Below are positions 34,549-43,729 of a DNA stretch of 64,000 bases, piece by piece. This stretch comes from Nitratireductor mangrovi (GTDB lineage Bacteria; Pseudomonadota; Alphaproteobacteria; Rhizobiales; Rhizobiaceae), in assembly GCF_007922615.2 (NCBI RefSeq), contig NZ_CP042301.2, forward strand, positions 62,001-126,000, written 5' to 3'. Position 1 is the first letter of the stretch. Every line of letters starts with the position of its first letter. Made by a program: the position numbers and the translations under genes. Below the pieces are notes generated by a model. That model saw only the letters and a program-made list of their open reading frames with translations. It was not told the DNA's origin and did no database searches.

Positions 34549-35355
34549 ATGAACGGCACCAACAATTACAGGATCGCGGCGGTCGACCGTGCCCTTTCCG
34601 TGCTCGAGGCCCTGGCCGACAGGCCAGATCAGGGCGTCACCGCGCTGGCCAAGTCGCTCGGGCTGACCAAGACCATTGTCTTCAGGCTGCTGCAGACGCT
34701 GGAGGATCGCGGCTTCGTCGTGCGCGACCCTGAGCGGGCGGTCTATTCGCTCGGCTACCGTGTCGGTGTTCTGGGCGAGCGGGTCGGGCGCGACGGCAGC
34801 CTGCTGTTCGCTTCACGCCCGGTCATGGATGCGCTCCGCGACCAGACGCTCGAAAACGTCAACCTTGTGGTGCGCGAAGGGCATCGCTCGCTGGTGCTGG
34901 CCACGCGCGCCGGCCACCATTCGATCCGCCTGTTCGCACAGGCCGGCCGCAACGGACCGTTGCATGCCGGCGGCGGTTCACTCCTGCTTCTGGCCTATGC
35001 CGGTCGCGCGATCATCGACAAGGTGCTGGGCGACCCGCTGGAGGCGTTCACGCCGCATACGATCACCGACCGCAAGAAACTCCGCGAGACGCTGGAGCGC
35101 ATCCGGGCCAATGGCTACAACATCGCGCTCAACGATCTAGACGAGGGCGCATTTTCGATCGCCGCCCCGATCCTCGGCATCGACGGACAGGTGATCGCGG
35201 CCATCTCGGTCGCGGGCGCCGTCGCGCGCTACAACGAGGAGCGGCGCGAAAGCCATCTGAAAGCGGTGCAGGACGCCGCCGCGGCGATCTCGTCCAAGCT
35301 CTCCTTGCATCGCACTGATCACGAACTGCCGGCGCAGGCGAAGTCCATCGCCTGA
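34549..35355 (+). CDS. IclR-family transcriptional regulator
   Basis: DNA-binding regulator of 268 residues. The N-terminal winged helix-turn-helix (about 8-65) has GVTALAKSLGLTKTIVFRLLQTLEDRGFV, typical of IclR. The C-terminal effector-binding domain (about 85-255) includes HAGGGSLLLLAY and the usual GAFSIAAPILG segment. It is divergent from the racemase-Dpp-Hyu operon and lies just before the M28-like gene. Both promoters carry the same 25-bp element, so it probably controls both. The ligand is likely the imported compound or a catabolite of it. Confidence 0.92.
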   Translation: MNGTNNYRIAAVDRALSVLEALADRPDQGVTALAKSLGLTKTIVFRLLQTLEDRGFVVRDPERAVYSLGYRVGVLGERVGRDGSLLFASRPVMDALRDQTLENVNLVVREGHRSLVLATRAGHHSIRLFAQAGRNGPLHAGGGSLLLLAYAGRAIIDKVLGDPLEAFTPHTITDRKKLRETLERIRANGYNIALNDLDEGAFSIAAPILGIDGQVIAAISVAGAVARYNEERRESHLKAVQDAAAAISSKLSLHRTDHELPAQAKSIA

Positions 35356-35517
35356 GCGCACCCTGCATCTGCGTTCCTGATCCTTTCGTGACCTGAAGAG
35401 CCGCCCAGCGCTTGCGTGAGGCGAATCACCCTGCCTGGCAGGCGTTCCCCGGCGGCGAGTGTGCGAAGGCGTGGCTTGCGGGTCGCGCGAAGCTCTGTTA
35501 GCGTTTCGTCAAATAGT

Positions 35518-35542
35518 AAAACAACGTTTCATTCAGTAAAAC
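35518..35542. promoter_or_regulatory. Operator-like repeat in front of the M28-like gene (copy 2)
   Basis: Matches the reverse complement of 34441-34465 at 21 of 25 bases, including the identical 13-mer AAACAACGTTTCA (35519-35531). It ends 17 bp before the start codon. Two copies in two promoters flanking an IclR gene suggest a small regulon. Confidence 0.66.
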
Positions 35543-35559
35543 AAGAGGGAGTGTTCGCC

Positions 35560-37287
35560 ATGAACGAGACCGAATCCGCGATCCTCGATGCCGTGACCCT
35601 GGACGAGCCATGGGGACTGGTGGAAAGCTTCGCGACTTTCAAGCGCGAACACCCGGACGACGTGAATCGCGGCATGGACGAGGTGGTATCGCGGCTGCGC
35701 AAGCATGGTGTCGAGGTGACGGTGCACGAGCCGAGCCTTTACCTGAGCCTGCCGGGCCTTGCCCGAGTCGAGGCCGATGGCAAGACGTTCCGCGCCAAGC
35801 CGCCGGCCTACAGCACCGACGCGCGTGGCGGCCTGAAGGGTCAACTCGTCTATGTCGGCGCCCGCCACAACGCGATGATCACCGACATGTTCGAGCAGAA
35901 GGTCGACACCACGGACGAGCTTGCCCGGATGGTGCGCGGCAAGATCGTGATCTCCGAAGGTTTCGCCAGTCCCGGGCTGGTCTCCCAGTTCGAGGAGATC
36001 GGCGCGATCGGCGTCATCGGCATCAATCCCGGCGTCGACATCCACTGGGGCATCTGCACCACCATCTGGGGCACGCCGGACCTCGACGACCTGCCGCGCA
36101 AGCCCAAGATTCCGGCCGTCGCCGTCAACAAGCCGGACGGCGAGGCACTGGCCGAGATCGCGGACAAGGGCGGCGAGGTCACGCTTTACACCGAGATGGA
36201 GGAAGGCTGGTTCACTTCGAAGCTGCCGGAAGTGTTCATCAAGGGCAGCGAGGAGCCGGACAAATATGTCTTCCTGCATGGCCATCTCGACAGCTGGGAT
36301 GTCGGCGTGGGCGACAACGCCACGGGTGACGCCACCATGCTTGAGGTCGCACGCGTGCTATGGGCCAATCGTGGCAAGCTGAAACGCTCGGTGCGCATCT
36401 GCTGGTGGCCCGGCCACTCGACCGGGCGCTATGCCGGTTCGACCTGGTTCTCGGACACATTCGCGCTCGACCTGGAGGAGAACTGTGTCGCCCAGGTCAA
36501 TTGCGACAGCCCCGGCTGCCGTTGGGCGACCGAGTTCATCAATCTGAGCCGCATGAGCGAAACGGAGGCATTCCTCGCCGAGGTGATCGGCGACGTCGCC
36601 GGCAAGGCGATCGAGGGTGAACGGCCGCACCGGGCGGGCGACTACTCCTTCAACAATATCGGCATCTCCAGCTACCTGATGCTGTCCTCGACCATGCCGG
36701 ACGTGCAGCGCGAGGAAAAGGGCTACTACACGGTCGGCGGCTGCGGCGGCAACATCGCGTGGCACACCGAAAACGACACTCTGGAGATCGCCGACAAGGA
36801 CATCCTACTGCGCGACATCAAGGTCTATCTGCTGGCGGTTCTGCGCAACGCCAACGCAGAGATTCTGCCGTTCGACTGGCGGGCCACGACGAAAGAGTTT
36901 GCCGAGACGGTCGCGGAATATCAGAAGGCGGCGGGCAAGCGTTTCGATCTGACGTTGTCGAAGGACGCGGTCGGGGAACTGGCCACGGCGCTCGACGGTT
37001 TTTATGGCTGCGTCGCCGACGGGAAGGTGCCGGCCGACAAGGCCAACCGCGTCATCCAGGATCTGGCGCGCATTCTGGTGCCGATCAATTTCACCCGGGT
37101 GAACCGGTTCCGCCACGACCCGGCTCTGACCGTGCCGCCGCTGCCCTCGATCGCCGAGGCGGCGGCCCTCGACGGTTTCGACGACGCCACGATCGGCTTT
37201 GCCAAGACCCAGCTCGTGCGCGGTCAGAACCGCCTCGTCTCGGCCCTGCGCCAGGCCCGGCGCCACATCGAACTCGTCGCCGGCTGA
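35560..37287 (+). CDS. M28-family metallopeptidase-like protein with altered catalytic glutamates
   Basis: Protein of 575 residues without a signal peptide. A PA-like insert spans about 95-225, followed by an M28 aminopeptidase-fold core. Metal ligands seem kept: H242 and D244 in HGHLDS, D252 in GDNATG, D316 in NCDSPG and H402 in WHTEND. At the place of the usual catalytic Glu-Glu (AEE-x-GxxGS) the sequence reads WWPGHSTGRYAGS, with H286-S287. The base catalyst is thus missing or different, so activity may not be ordinary peptidase. AAGAGGGAG sits 8 bases before ATG 35560. The operator shared with the Hyu operon suggests it acts on the same compound. Confidence 0.8.
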   Translation: MNETESAILDAVTLDEPWGLVESFATFKREHPDDVNRGMDEVVSRLRKHGVEVTVHEPSLYLSLPGLARVEADGKTFRAKPPAYSTDARGGLKGQLVYVGARHNAMITDMFEQKVDTTDELARMVRGKIVISEGFASPGLVSQFEEIGAIGVIGINPGVDIHWGICTTIWGTPDLDDLPRKPKIPAVAVNKPDGEALAEIADKGGEVTLYTEMEEGWFTSKLPEVFIKGSEEPDKYVFLHGHLDSWDVGVGDNATGDATMLEVARVLWANRGKLKRSVRICWWPGHSTGRYAGSTWFSDTFALDLEENCVAQVNCDSPGCRWATEFINLSRMSETEAFLAEVIGDVAGKAIEGERPHRAGDYSFNNIGISSYLMLSSTMPDVQREEKGYYTVGGCGGNIAWHTENDTLEIADKDILLRDIKVYLLAVLRNANAEILPFDWRATTKEFAETVAEYQKAAGKRFDLTLSKDAVGELATALDGFYGCVADGKVPADKANRVIQDLARILVPINFTRVNRFRHDPALTVPPLPSIAEAAALDGFDDATIGFAKTQLVRGQNRLVSALRQARRHIELVAG

Positions 37288-37300
37288 ACGCTGACGAGGG

Positions 37301-37324
37301 CGCCCGGCGCTCTTGCGCCGGGCG
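37301..37324 (+). terminator. Perfect 10-bp hairpin after the M28-like gene
   Basis: CGCCCGGCGC/GCGCCGGGCG with loop TCTT, 13 bp after the stop codon. Followed by TTCGG rather than a T run. Probable end of the iclR/M28-like transcript. Confidence 0.6.
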
Positions 37325-37430
37325 TTCGGCCGCGCGTGTGTCTGTCTAGATGCGGCCAGCAGACGCGGTCCTGACCGCCGGCGCGCCGCCGGCCGGCGAG
37401 CACTTTCCCCGCATTCCGAACCGTGCCAAG

Positions 37431-37444
37431 ATACCCAGTGGTAT
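37431..37444. promoter_or_regulatory. Palindrome in the 318-bp gap before tctC
   Basis: ATACC-CAGT-GGTAT is a perfect inverted repeat with a 4-nt centre, about 200 bp before tctC. It is the only clear symmetric element I see in 37325-37642; no convincing gene or RNA lies there. It may be an operator for the tctCBA operon, but no regulator gene is adjacent. Confidence 0.3.
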
Positions 37445-37642
37445 GTCCGCTGCTGAAGGCAGCTGGGCATGTTTTGGCGTGGCGGCGCAACTCGCTGACG
37501 CGCGGGTTAGGTGCTGTTGCCGTCGAGATGGGGGCGGCCGCCCGACCGGCAGGACCGGCCTTTCGCTGGTCCCGATGTGCCGCGCATGGCCGCGATGTTC
37601 GGGCCTTTCGCCTGAGCCAATTCGAAAAATGGGAGGAGAAAA

Positions 37643-38581
37643 ATGAAAATCAGGACCTTGGCACTGGCTGCGGCGTTCTCGCTCGCGGCCGTGACCGGCT
37701 CGCTGGCCGAATGGGCGCCGTCGGGCCCGATCAAGCTGCAGATCGGCTTCGGCGCCGGCGGCGAAACCGACACGATCGGGCGGGTTGTGGCCAAGACGAT
37801 GGCCGAAAACACGGGCTGGAACATCGTGGCCGAAAACAAGCCGGGCGGCGGCGGGCTCGCCATGTTCACCCAGATCGCGGTGATGCCGCCGGACGGCCAG
37901 ACGATCGGGCTCGGGGTCAGCATGCCTGTGCTGGTCAACCTCACCCTGCGCGGCGACGAACTGCCGTTCGATCTCGACAGTTTCGACTATCTGGGGACCG
38001 CGGCCTACGCGCAGCTTGGCATCGTTGCCAAGAGCGACGCCCCGTTCGACGACCTTGCCGGCCTGATTGCATATGCCAAGGAGAATGACGGCGCGCTGAT
38101 CGGGTTTGACGCCAAGCCGCAGGAACTGCTGCTCAACCTGGTATCCAAGGAGGCCGACGCGCCGTTCAAGCTCGTCTCGATGGAATCGAGCGCCGAGCAG
38201 ATCCAGAACGTGCTTGGCGGCCACGTCATCGCATCGTTTTCGGCCGGCGCGCACATTCCCTACCTGGAAAGCGGCGACATGAAGATGATCGCCAGCGCCA
38301 ATGCCGAACGGCACGGTTATGCGCCGGATGTCGCGACGGTGCGCGAGCAGGGCTACGACATCTATGTCGACCCGTATTTCTATTTCGCCGGCCCGGCCAG
38401 CCTGCCGGACGATGCCAGGAAGGCGCTCGGCGATGCGCTGGCCGCGGCGATCGCCTCCGACGAGGTCAAGACCGCCATCAACAACGCCTTCAAGGCTGAC
38501 CCGACCAATCTCGGTCCTGAAGGCACCAAGAAGATGATGGTGGACGGGCTTGCCAATGTCGGCAAGCTGTTCGGCAAATAG
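37643..38581 (+). CDS. tctC: TTT-family (tripartite tricarboxylate) solute-binding protein TctC
   Basis: Periplasmic receptor of 312 residues with a signal peptide (about 1-22, ending SLA-E). The TctC/Bug fold is shown by IGFGAGGETDTIGRVVA, where most members have PGG-SDxxAR, then AENKPGGGG and the C-terminal KMMVDGLANVGKL. It starts after GGGAGGAG. It delivers a carboxylate such as a di- or tricarboxylate to the TctB/TctA membrane pair encoded downstream. The ligand cannot be predicted. Confidence 0.9.
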   Translation: MKIRTLALAAAFSLAAVTGSLAEWAPSGPIKLQIGFGAGGETDTIGRVVAKTMAENTGWNIVAENKPGGGGLAMFTQIAVMPPDGQTIGLGVSMPVLVNLTLRGDELPFDLDSFDYLGTAAYAQLGIVAKSDAPFDDLAGLIAYAKENDGALIGFDAKPQELLLNLVSKEADAPFKLVSMESSAEQIQNVLGGHVIASFSAGAHIPYLESGDMKMIASANAERHGYAPDVATVREQGYDIYVDPYFYFAGPASLPDDARKALGDALAAAIASDEVKTAINNAFKADPTNLGPEGTKKMMVDGLANVGKLFGK

Positions 38582-38592
38582 GCCGCAAGAAA

Positions 38593-38612
38593 GGACCGGC
38601 ATCCGCCGGCCC
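38593..38612 (+). terminator. GC hairpin between tctC and tctB
   Basis: GGACCGGC/GCCGGCCC with loop ATCC; eight paired positions with one A-C mismatch. It sits 12 bp after the tctC stop, a weaker version of the hairpins found after other binding-protein genes in this window. Confidence 0.4.
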
Positions 38613-38630
38613 GCAGTTCCGAGAGACACC

Positions 38631-39050
38631 ATGACCGTCAACCGCATGAGCGGGCTCGCGATGTTGCTGTTCGCGCTTGCGATGGCCTTTCTCGTCATCC
38701 CGGCCCACACGGAGACGGTCGGCTCGGGCTGGATGAAACCGGATACGCTGCCGCTCGCCTGCTGCGTCGCGCTGGCGGTGCTGGGCATTGCACATGTCAT
38801 CCGCGGCGGCGGAACCACGGCTCTGGACGCTCGCGAAATGCTGCGCTTTCTCGGCGCGCTGCTGATCGTGGCTGCCTGCCTCTGGGTGATGAGCCGCTTC
38901 GGCTTTCTGCCGGGTGCGATCGCGGCAATGATCGCGCTGATGCTGGCGAGTGGCGAACGGCGGCCGCTGCTTGTCGGACCGGTCGCCATCGCGGTTCCGG
39001 CCGCCACCTGGCTGATCATCGAGCACATGCTCGCTCGCTCGCTGCCGTGA
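38631..39050 (+). CDS. tctB: TTT-family small membrane subunit TctB
   Basis: Small inner-membrane protein of 139 residues with four hydrophobic segments (about 8-25, 38-56, 72-92, 100-130). This is the usual size and topology of TctB. It forms the tripartite importer with TctC and TctA. Sequence conservation in this family is low, so the call rests mostly on size, topology and position between tctC and tctA. The 3' end overlaps the GTG candidate start of tctA. Confidence 0.85.
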   Translation: MTVNRMSGLAMLLFALAMAFLVIPAHTETVGSGWMKPDTLPLACCVALAVLGIAHVIRGGGTTALDAREMLRFLGALLIVAACLWVMSRFGFLPGAIAAMIALMLASGERRPLLVGPVAIAVPAATWLIIEHMLARSLP

Positions 39051-40549
39051 GCGGGGGAATGGACCTTTCGACCGCACTTCTCGGCCTCGGCGACGCGTTC
39101 AGCCTGACCAACCTCGCCTTCGTCGTCGCCGGCGTCGCGATCGGACAGATCGTCGGCGCCATCCCTGGCATCGGCCCGGTGATGGCGATGGCCATCGCGA
39201 TCCCCTTCACCTTCGTCCTCGATCCGCTGGTGGCGATCGCCTTCCTGATCGGCATCAACAAGGGCGGACTGTTCGGCGGGGCCATTCCCGCGATCCTGAT
39301 CAACACGCCGGGCACGCCCGACGCGGCGGCGACGGCGCTCGACGGCCATCCCATGGCCAGGAAGGGCCAGCCGAAGAAGGCGATGCGCTTCGCGCTCTAC
39401 TCGTCGGTCACCGGCGACACCTTCAGCGACCTCGTGCTGATCACCGTCTCGGTGCCGCTGGCGGTTCTGGCGCTCAAGATGGGTCCGGTCGAGGTCTTCG
39501 CATTGATGATTTTCGCCTTCTCTGTGATTGCCGGGCTGGTCGGCGACTCGATCCTGAAGGGACTGATCGCTGCCGCGCTCGGGCTGCTGGCGGCGACGAT
39601 CGGTCTTGATCCCGAACACGGCACGCCGCGGCTCTATTTCGGCTATTTCGAGCTTTTTGACGGGTTGCCGCTGATCGCGGTCGCGGTCGGCATGCTGGCG
39701 GTTGCCGAAATCCTGAGGCGCCTGGTCGAGGAGACTTCCGGCCAGGCGGCCGCGATAGCCCGGCAGGACGAGAGCGATCCGGCGAATTCGCGCATCAGCT
39801 TTGCGGAGTACTGGCGCTGCCGCTTCGTGATCGCGCGCGGCGCGGTGATCGGTACGGTGCTGGGCGCCATTCCAGGCATCGGATCGACCGCGGCCGCCTT
39901 CATGAGCTACGCGTCAGCCAAGCGCAGCGCGCCCGACGGCGAAAGCTTCGGCACCGGCAACCCGAAAGGCATCGCCGCCACGGAATCAGCCAACAGCGCG
40001 GTGATGGGCGCCAACCTGATCCCGCTGCTGACGATCGGCATTCCAGGCTCGATCTCTGCCGCGCTTCTCATCTCCGCCTTCAAGATCCACGGCATGCAGC
40101 CGGGGCCGCTATTGTTCGAGAACCAGGGAAGGCTGATCTACGGGCTGTTCGGTGCGATGATCATGGCCAATGTCGCCAATCTTGCCGTCGGGCAGATGAG
40201 CCTCAATCTGTGGGCCGCTGTCATCCGGGCCCCGGCGTCCGTGGTGTTTCCCTCCGCGCTCGTCTTCTGCGTTGTCGGCGTCTATCTCTCGACCGGGGGA
40301 ATGTTCGGCGTCGCCGTAATGCTTCTGGCGGCGATAGCGTCATTTCTCATGCGCGCCTTCGGCTATCCTGTCATCGTCTTCATTATCGCCTTCTTCCTCG
40401 GCAGCAATTTCGAGCGTTCGCTTTCCCAGACGCTTGTGATCCTTGACGGAGACCCGGCCAACTTGCTCGCCCATCCGATCGCGGCGGCGCTCTTGATGCT
40501 GGCCTTCGTCTCGGTCGTCTGGTTTCTCGCGCCGGCAAGGCGGCGGTGA
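39047..40549 (+). CDS. tctA: TTT-family large membrane subunit TctA
   Basis: Polytopic inner-membrane protein of about 500 residues that forms the transport channel. Family blocks: GAIPGIGPVMAMAIAIPFTF near the N terminus, GGLFGGAIPAILINTPGTPDAAAT, a second GAIPGIGSTAAAFMSYASAKR, and IPGSISAALLISAFKIHG. The start is either GTG 39047, overlapping the tctB stop as GTGA, or ATG 39059, which sits right behind a G-rich run. The coupled GTG is given here. It completes tctCBA; no regulator is attached. Confidence 0.92.
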   Translation: MSGGMDLSTALLGLGDAFSLTNLAFVVAGVAIGQIVGAIPGIGPVMAMAIAIPFTFVLDPLVAIAFLIGINKGGLFGGAIPAILINTPGTPDAAATALDGHPMARKGQPKKAMRFALYSSVTGDTFSDLVLITVSVPLAVLALKMGPVEVFALMIFAFSVIAGLVGDSILKGLIAAALGLLAATIGLDPEHGTPRLYFGYFELFDGLPLIAVAVGMLAVAEILRRLVEETSGQAAAIARQDESDPANSRISFAEYWRCRFVIARGAVIGTVLGAIPGIGSTAAAFMSYASAKRSAPDGESFGTGNPKGIAATESANSAVMGANLIPLLTIGIPGSISAALLISAFKIHGMQPGPLLFENQGRLIYGLFGAMIMANVANLAVGQMSLNLWAAVIRAPASVVFPSALVFCVVGVYLSTGGMFGVAVMLLAAIASFLMRAFGYPVIVFIIAFFLGSNFERSLSQTLVILDGDPANLLAHPIAAALLMLAFVSVVWFLAPARRR

Positions 40550-40680
40550 CGGCCGCGGATAGTCCCGCGCCGCCCCGTGATCGTGCCCGGAGTCCTGGAA
40601 AAGACGTCGCATTCCTGTGAGAGCTTCGTTTCCTGACCGGCTAAGCAAGGCACTCGGAACAACCCGAGGAGCTTCCTGCC

Positions 40681-42198
40681 GTGTGCGGATTTGTCTGCCT
40701 GTGGAACATCGGCGACGAGGCCCTGGCCTCGGCGATGATCACCAGGATCGCCCATCGCGGCCCTGATGCCGTCGCGGTGGTGCGGGCCGAAAACGCCCCG
40801 GTCGTCATGGCGCATTGCCGGTTGTCGATCATCGGACCGCAGGACGGCGCCCAGCCGATCTATCAGGGCAAGGATATTCTTGTCGCCAATGGCGAGATCT
40901 ACAACCATGCCGACCTCCGAGCGATCCTGGGCGAAAGCGCCTTCGAGACCAAGAGCGATTCCGAAACGATCCTGCACCTCTTCCGTACCGACGCGCTGCG
41001 CTGGGTATCGCAGCTCGATGGCATGTTCGCCTTCGTTCTGGCCACGCCCGAGCGCATCATCGCCGCGCGCGACCCGCTCGGCATCAAGCCGCTTTATGTC
41101 GCCACGATCGGCGAGGGGCTTGCCTTCGCCTCCGAGCTGAAGGCCTTCGACGGTATCGAGGTGGCCTCGATCAGGGCGATCCCGCCCGGCAGCCTTTTCG
41201 ACAGCATCAACGGCATGCGCCGCTGGTATCGCATGCCGCAGGGCGCGGCCGAGGCCGAGCCGGGGCTGGAGGAGGAGGCGGTGTGGCGCGAATTGCGTCT
41301 CGTGCTCGAGGACGCGGTGAGGAAATGGATGGTGGCCGACGTCGAGGTCGGCTCGTTCCTCTCCGGCGGCCTCGACAGTTCGATCATCGCTGCACTCGCC
41401 GCTCGGGCCGCGCCCTATCGCCTGAAGACGTTCTCGGTGGGTGTCGAAGGCAGCCCCGATCTCGTAGCGGCGCGCCGGGTGGCCGGGCATATCGGCTCCG
41501 ACCACCATGAACATGCCTTCACGCCGGCCGACGTCGCGGCGGTGCTGCCGCATGTCATCTACCATCTCGAAAGCGCCGACGTGGACCTGGTCCGCAGCGC
41601 GGTGCCCACCCACTTCGCCGCTGCGTTGGCGCGACGTCACGTCAAGGCGGTGCTGACCGGGGAGGGGGCAGACGAGCTCTTTGCAGGCTACACCTACCAC
41701 CACGCCTATGTCGACCGCCCGCGCGAGCTAGCCGACGAGCTGACGCGCTCGCTCGGCACCATGCACAACATCAATCTGCAACGCGTCGACCGCGTCACCA
41801 TGGCAGAGAGCCTGGAGGCGCGCACGCCGTTCCTAGACCGCGATCTGATCGACTTCGCCCAGACGATCCCGGCGACCATGAAGCTGAGGCGGACCGACCC
41901 GCAGGGTGGCGACAGCACCGGGCCGACGACGGAGAAATGGGTGCTGCGCAAGGCCTGCGCCGACCTGCTGCCGCGCGAACTGGTATGGCGCAAGAAGGCG
42001 CAGTTCGACGAAGGGTCGGGGACGGTCGAGGCGCTAGGCGAGGCGCTGATGATCGTGACGGGCGCGTCGCGCCCGCTCGATCGCGAAGAAGAGGCGGCGG
42101 TCTACGAAAGGCTGTTGCGCGAGCGCTACGCCGATCCCGACCGCATACTCGCCAATGCCGGCCGGTGGGAGTCCGGCAGGGTCGCGCTCGCCGGCTGA
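40681..42198 (+). CDS. asnB: Glutamine-hydrolysing asparagine synthase
   Basis: Two-domain amidotransferase of 505 residues that makes asparagine from aspartate, ATP and glutamine. The glutaminase domain starts MCGFVCLW, with catalytic Cys2 exposed after removal of Met1; R...HRGPDA and NGEIYNH follow. The synthetase domain has the pyrophosphate-binding FLSGGLDSS near 228-236 and LTGEGADELFAGY. Start is GTG 40681 with GAGGAG upstream; no other start would place Cys at position 2. It stands alone between an importer and a convergent lactonase operon. Some asnB-like genes modify peptides or sugars, but this one has standard length and motifs. Confidence 0.92.
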   Translation: MCGFVCLWNIGDEALASAMITRIAHRGPDAVAVVRAENAPVVMAHCRLSIIGPQDGAQPIYQGKDILVANGEIYNHADLRAILGESAFETKSDSETILHLFRTDALRWVSQLDGMFAFVLATPERIIAARDPLGIKPLYVATIGEGLAFASELKAFDGIEVASIRAIPPGSLFDSINGMRRWYRMPQGAAEAEPGLEEEAVWRELRLVLEDAVRKWMVADVEVGSFLSGGLDSSIIAALAARAAPYRLKTFSVGVEGSPDLVAARRVAGHIGSDHHEHAFTPADVAAVLPHVIYHLESADVDLVRSAVPTHFAAALARRHVKAVLTGEGADELFAGYTYHHAYVDRPRELADELTRSLGTMHNINLQRVDRVTMAESLEARTPFLDRDLIDFAQTIPATMKLRRTDPQGGDSTGPTTEKWVLRKACADLLPRELVWRKKAQFDEGSGTVEALGEALMIVTGASRPLDREEEAAVYERLLRERYADPDRILANAGRWESGRVALAG

Positions 42199-42210
42199 CT
42201 GCGGGCAGGC

Positions 42211-43236
42211 CTACGGCCGCGGGTCGCTCCAGTGAACCATGGGCAGGCCGGCGACCGGGCTGCGGAACCATGGAATGGTCGTGCCGCGCAGCGAGCCGAT
42301 ATAGACGTTCTTGAGGTCCGGCCCGCCGAAGGTGACGCTCGCGAACCACGGCGCGATGGTGCCGCCGGCGGCCAGCATCAGCTCCGGCGTTGCCTCGCCA
42401 CGGTCGAAGGCATCCTTAAGGCGGCGGGCCGGCTCCGGGTTCTCGTCGTCGAGGATGATGCGAAGCTCACCCTCGGGCGTGATCGCGAAGATGCGGTCGC
42501 TCATCACATGCGTGCCCCAGAGATTTCCGTATTCGTCGAACGCGATGCCGTCGATGAAGGCGCCGTGATCCTCGGGCCCGAAGATCTGTCGGTCAAACAG
42601 CGAACCGTCATCCGCGACCCGGAACCGGGTGATGTTGCGGGCGGTGGTCTCGACGACGTAGAGCCATTCCTCATTGGCGTCGAGACGCACCTCGTTGGTG
42701 AAGGCGATGTCTGTCGCGACGGTGCGCACGCTGTCGCCGTCGACGAGCAGAATCGACCCGTCACGGATCAGCGAGCGGGCAGCGTCCATCCAGTTCCTGA
42801 TCTGAGTCGAGACCGTGACCCAGAGCCGGTCCTTCGAATCGCGCAAAACGAAATTGACCTTGCCGATCGGCCGGCCGTCAACCTTGTCGATCAGCACCCT
42901 GGTGTCGCCGTCGCGGGTCATCAGCTCCAGGCAGTCGGTGCCGAAATTGGAAATGTAGATCGAGCCGTCGCGGGCAAAGGCGAGCCCGTTGGGCAAGGTG
43001 CCTTCGGTGAAACGTTTGGCTTCGTCGGTCGTGGTCTCGAACGCGTTGACGTGGCTCTGCGCGATCAGCTGCTGCGAGCCGTCGGGGCGGATGTGCATGA
43101 CGCCGGAGCGCGCATCGGCCGCCCACAGGCTGCCGTCACGCTCTGCGAGGATGCATTCCGGCCGCTGCAGGTCGTGGCCGACATGCCGGATATCGGCTTT
43201 GGACACCGTGAAGCCATCGATCGGATTGCCCGCCAT
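42211..43236 (-). CDS. SMP-30/gluconolactonase-type beta-propeller lactonase
   Basis: Protein of 341 residues without a signal peptide, with the six-bladed propeller pattern of the SMP-30/LRE family: RPECILAERDGSLWAADARSG at the start, LPNGLAFARDGSIYISNF, TNEVRLDANEEWLYVVET and DGIAFDEYGNLWGTH. Metal ligands of the family (Glu, Asn, Asn, Asp) fall in these segments. Members open lactones such as gluconolactone. It is the last gene of the TetR-TRAP operon, one base after the OsmC gene, and may hydrolyse a lactone produced by the pathway. Confidence 0.85.
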   Translation of the reverse strand: MAGNPIDGFTVSKADIRHVGHDLQRPECILAERDGSLWAADARSGVMHIRPDGSQQLIAQSHVNAFETTTDEAKRFTEGTLPNGLAFARDGSIYISNFGTDCLELMTRDGDTRVLIDKVDGRPIGKVNFVLRDSKDRLWVTVSTQIRNWMDAARSLIRDGSILLVDGDSVRTVATDIAFTNEVRLDANEEWLYVVETTARNITRFRVADDGSLFDRQIFGPEDHGAFIDGIAFDEYGNLWGTHVMSDRIFAITPEGELRIILDDENPEPARRLKDAFDRGEATPELMLAAGGTIAPWFASVTFGGPDLKNVYIGSLRGTTIPWFRSPVAGLPMVHWSDPRP

Positions 43237-43237
43237 C

Positions 43238-43729
43238 TCAGACCTCCTTCCAGCCGTCAGCCGTCTTCATGCGGTGGCGGATCGTATTCTGCCGCCCAAG
43301 TGTCTGCTCGATGAAGCAGCCCTTCTTGGCCGCCTCGATCAGCGCCACAACCTTCTGCTCTTCGTCGGGACTGTCGATCATGACGTCGATTTCGAAGCTA
43401 TGCGGCGCCGTCTCGTAGATGCGCCCCTTGGCTTCCCAGTTCCATTGCACCCGGGTATCGACCTTGAGGTCTGCGACCGTCACGCCGAGCCGTTTCGCGA
43501 AGGCGCGGATCTGGGTCATGATGCAGCCGGTCAGCCCGCCGACGAAAAGCGCCAGCGGCGGCGGCGCGCTGGCGTCGCCGCCGTGGAAGGATCCTTCGTC
43601 GGTTGCGAGTTCGAACGGTCCTTCCTCGAAGGGAAGCACCATCCTGACATCAAGTTCGTTGCGCATCTTGCCGGTGGCGGTGCCCCGGCAATCGAACTGC
43701 ACCATGGCCTTCTGCATTGCCTCGGCCAT
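43238..43729 (-). CDS. OsmC/Ohr-family protein
   Basis: Protein of 163 residues with the OsmC fold. The two redox cysteines are present: C69 in GLTGC and about C138 in KKGCFIEQT, so peroxide or hydroperoxide reduction is possible. Its start codon shares one base with the BKACE stop (TGATG), implying translational coupling. An OsmC protein inside a catabolic operon is unusual; it may remove a reactive by-product of the pathway. Function in the pathway is inferred only from position. Confidence 0.85.
   Translation of the reverse strand: MAEAMQKAMVQFDCRGTATGKMRNELDVRMVLPFEEGPFELATDEGSFHGGDASAPPPLALFVGGLTGCIMTQIRAFAKRLGVTVADLKVDTRVQWNWEAKGRIYETAPHSFEIDVMIDSPDEEQKVVALIEAAKKGCFIEQTLGRQNTIRHRMKTADGWKEV

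Noticed and set aside
37346..39619. A 757-codon open frame on the minus strand opposite tctC-tctB-tctA
   Set aside because: Same reason: antisense of three well-supported transport genes with no domain of its own.
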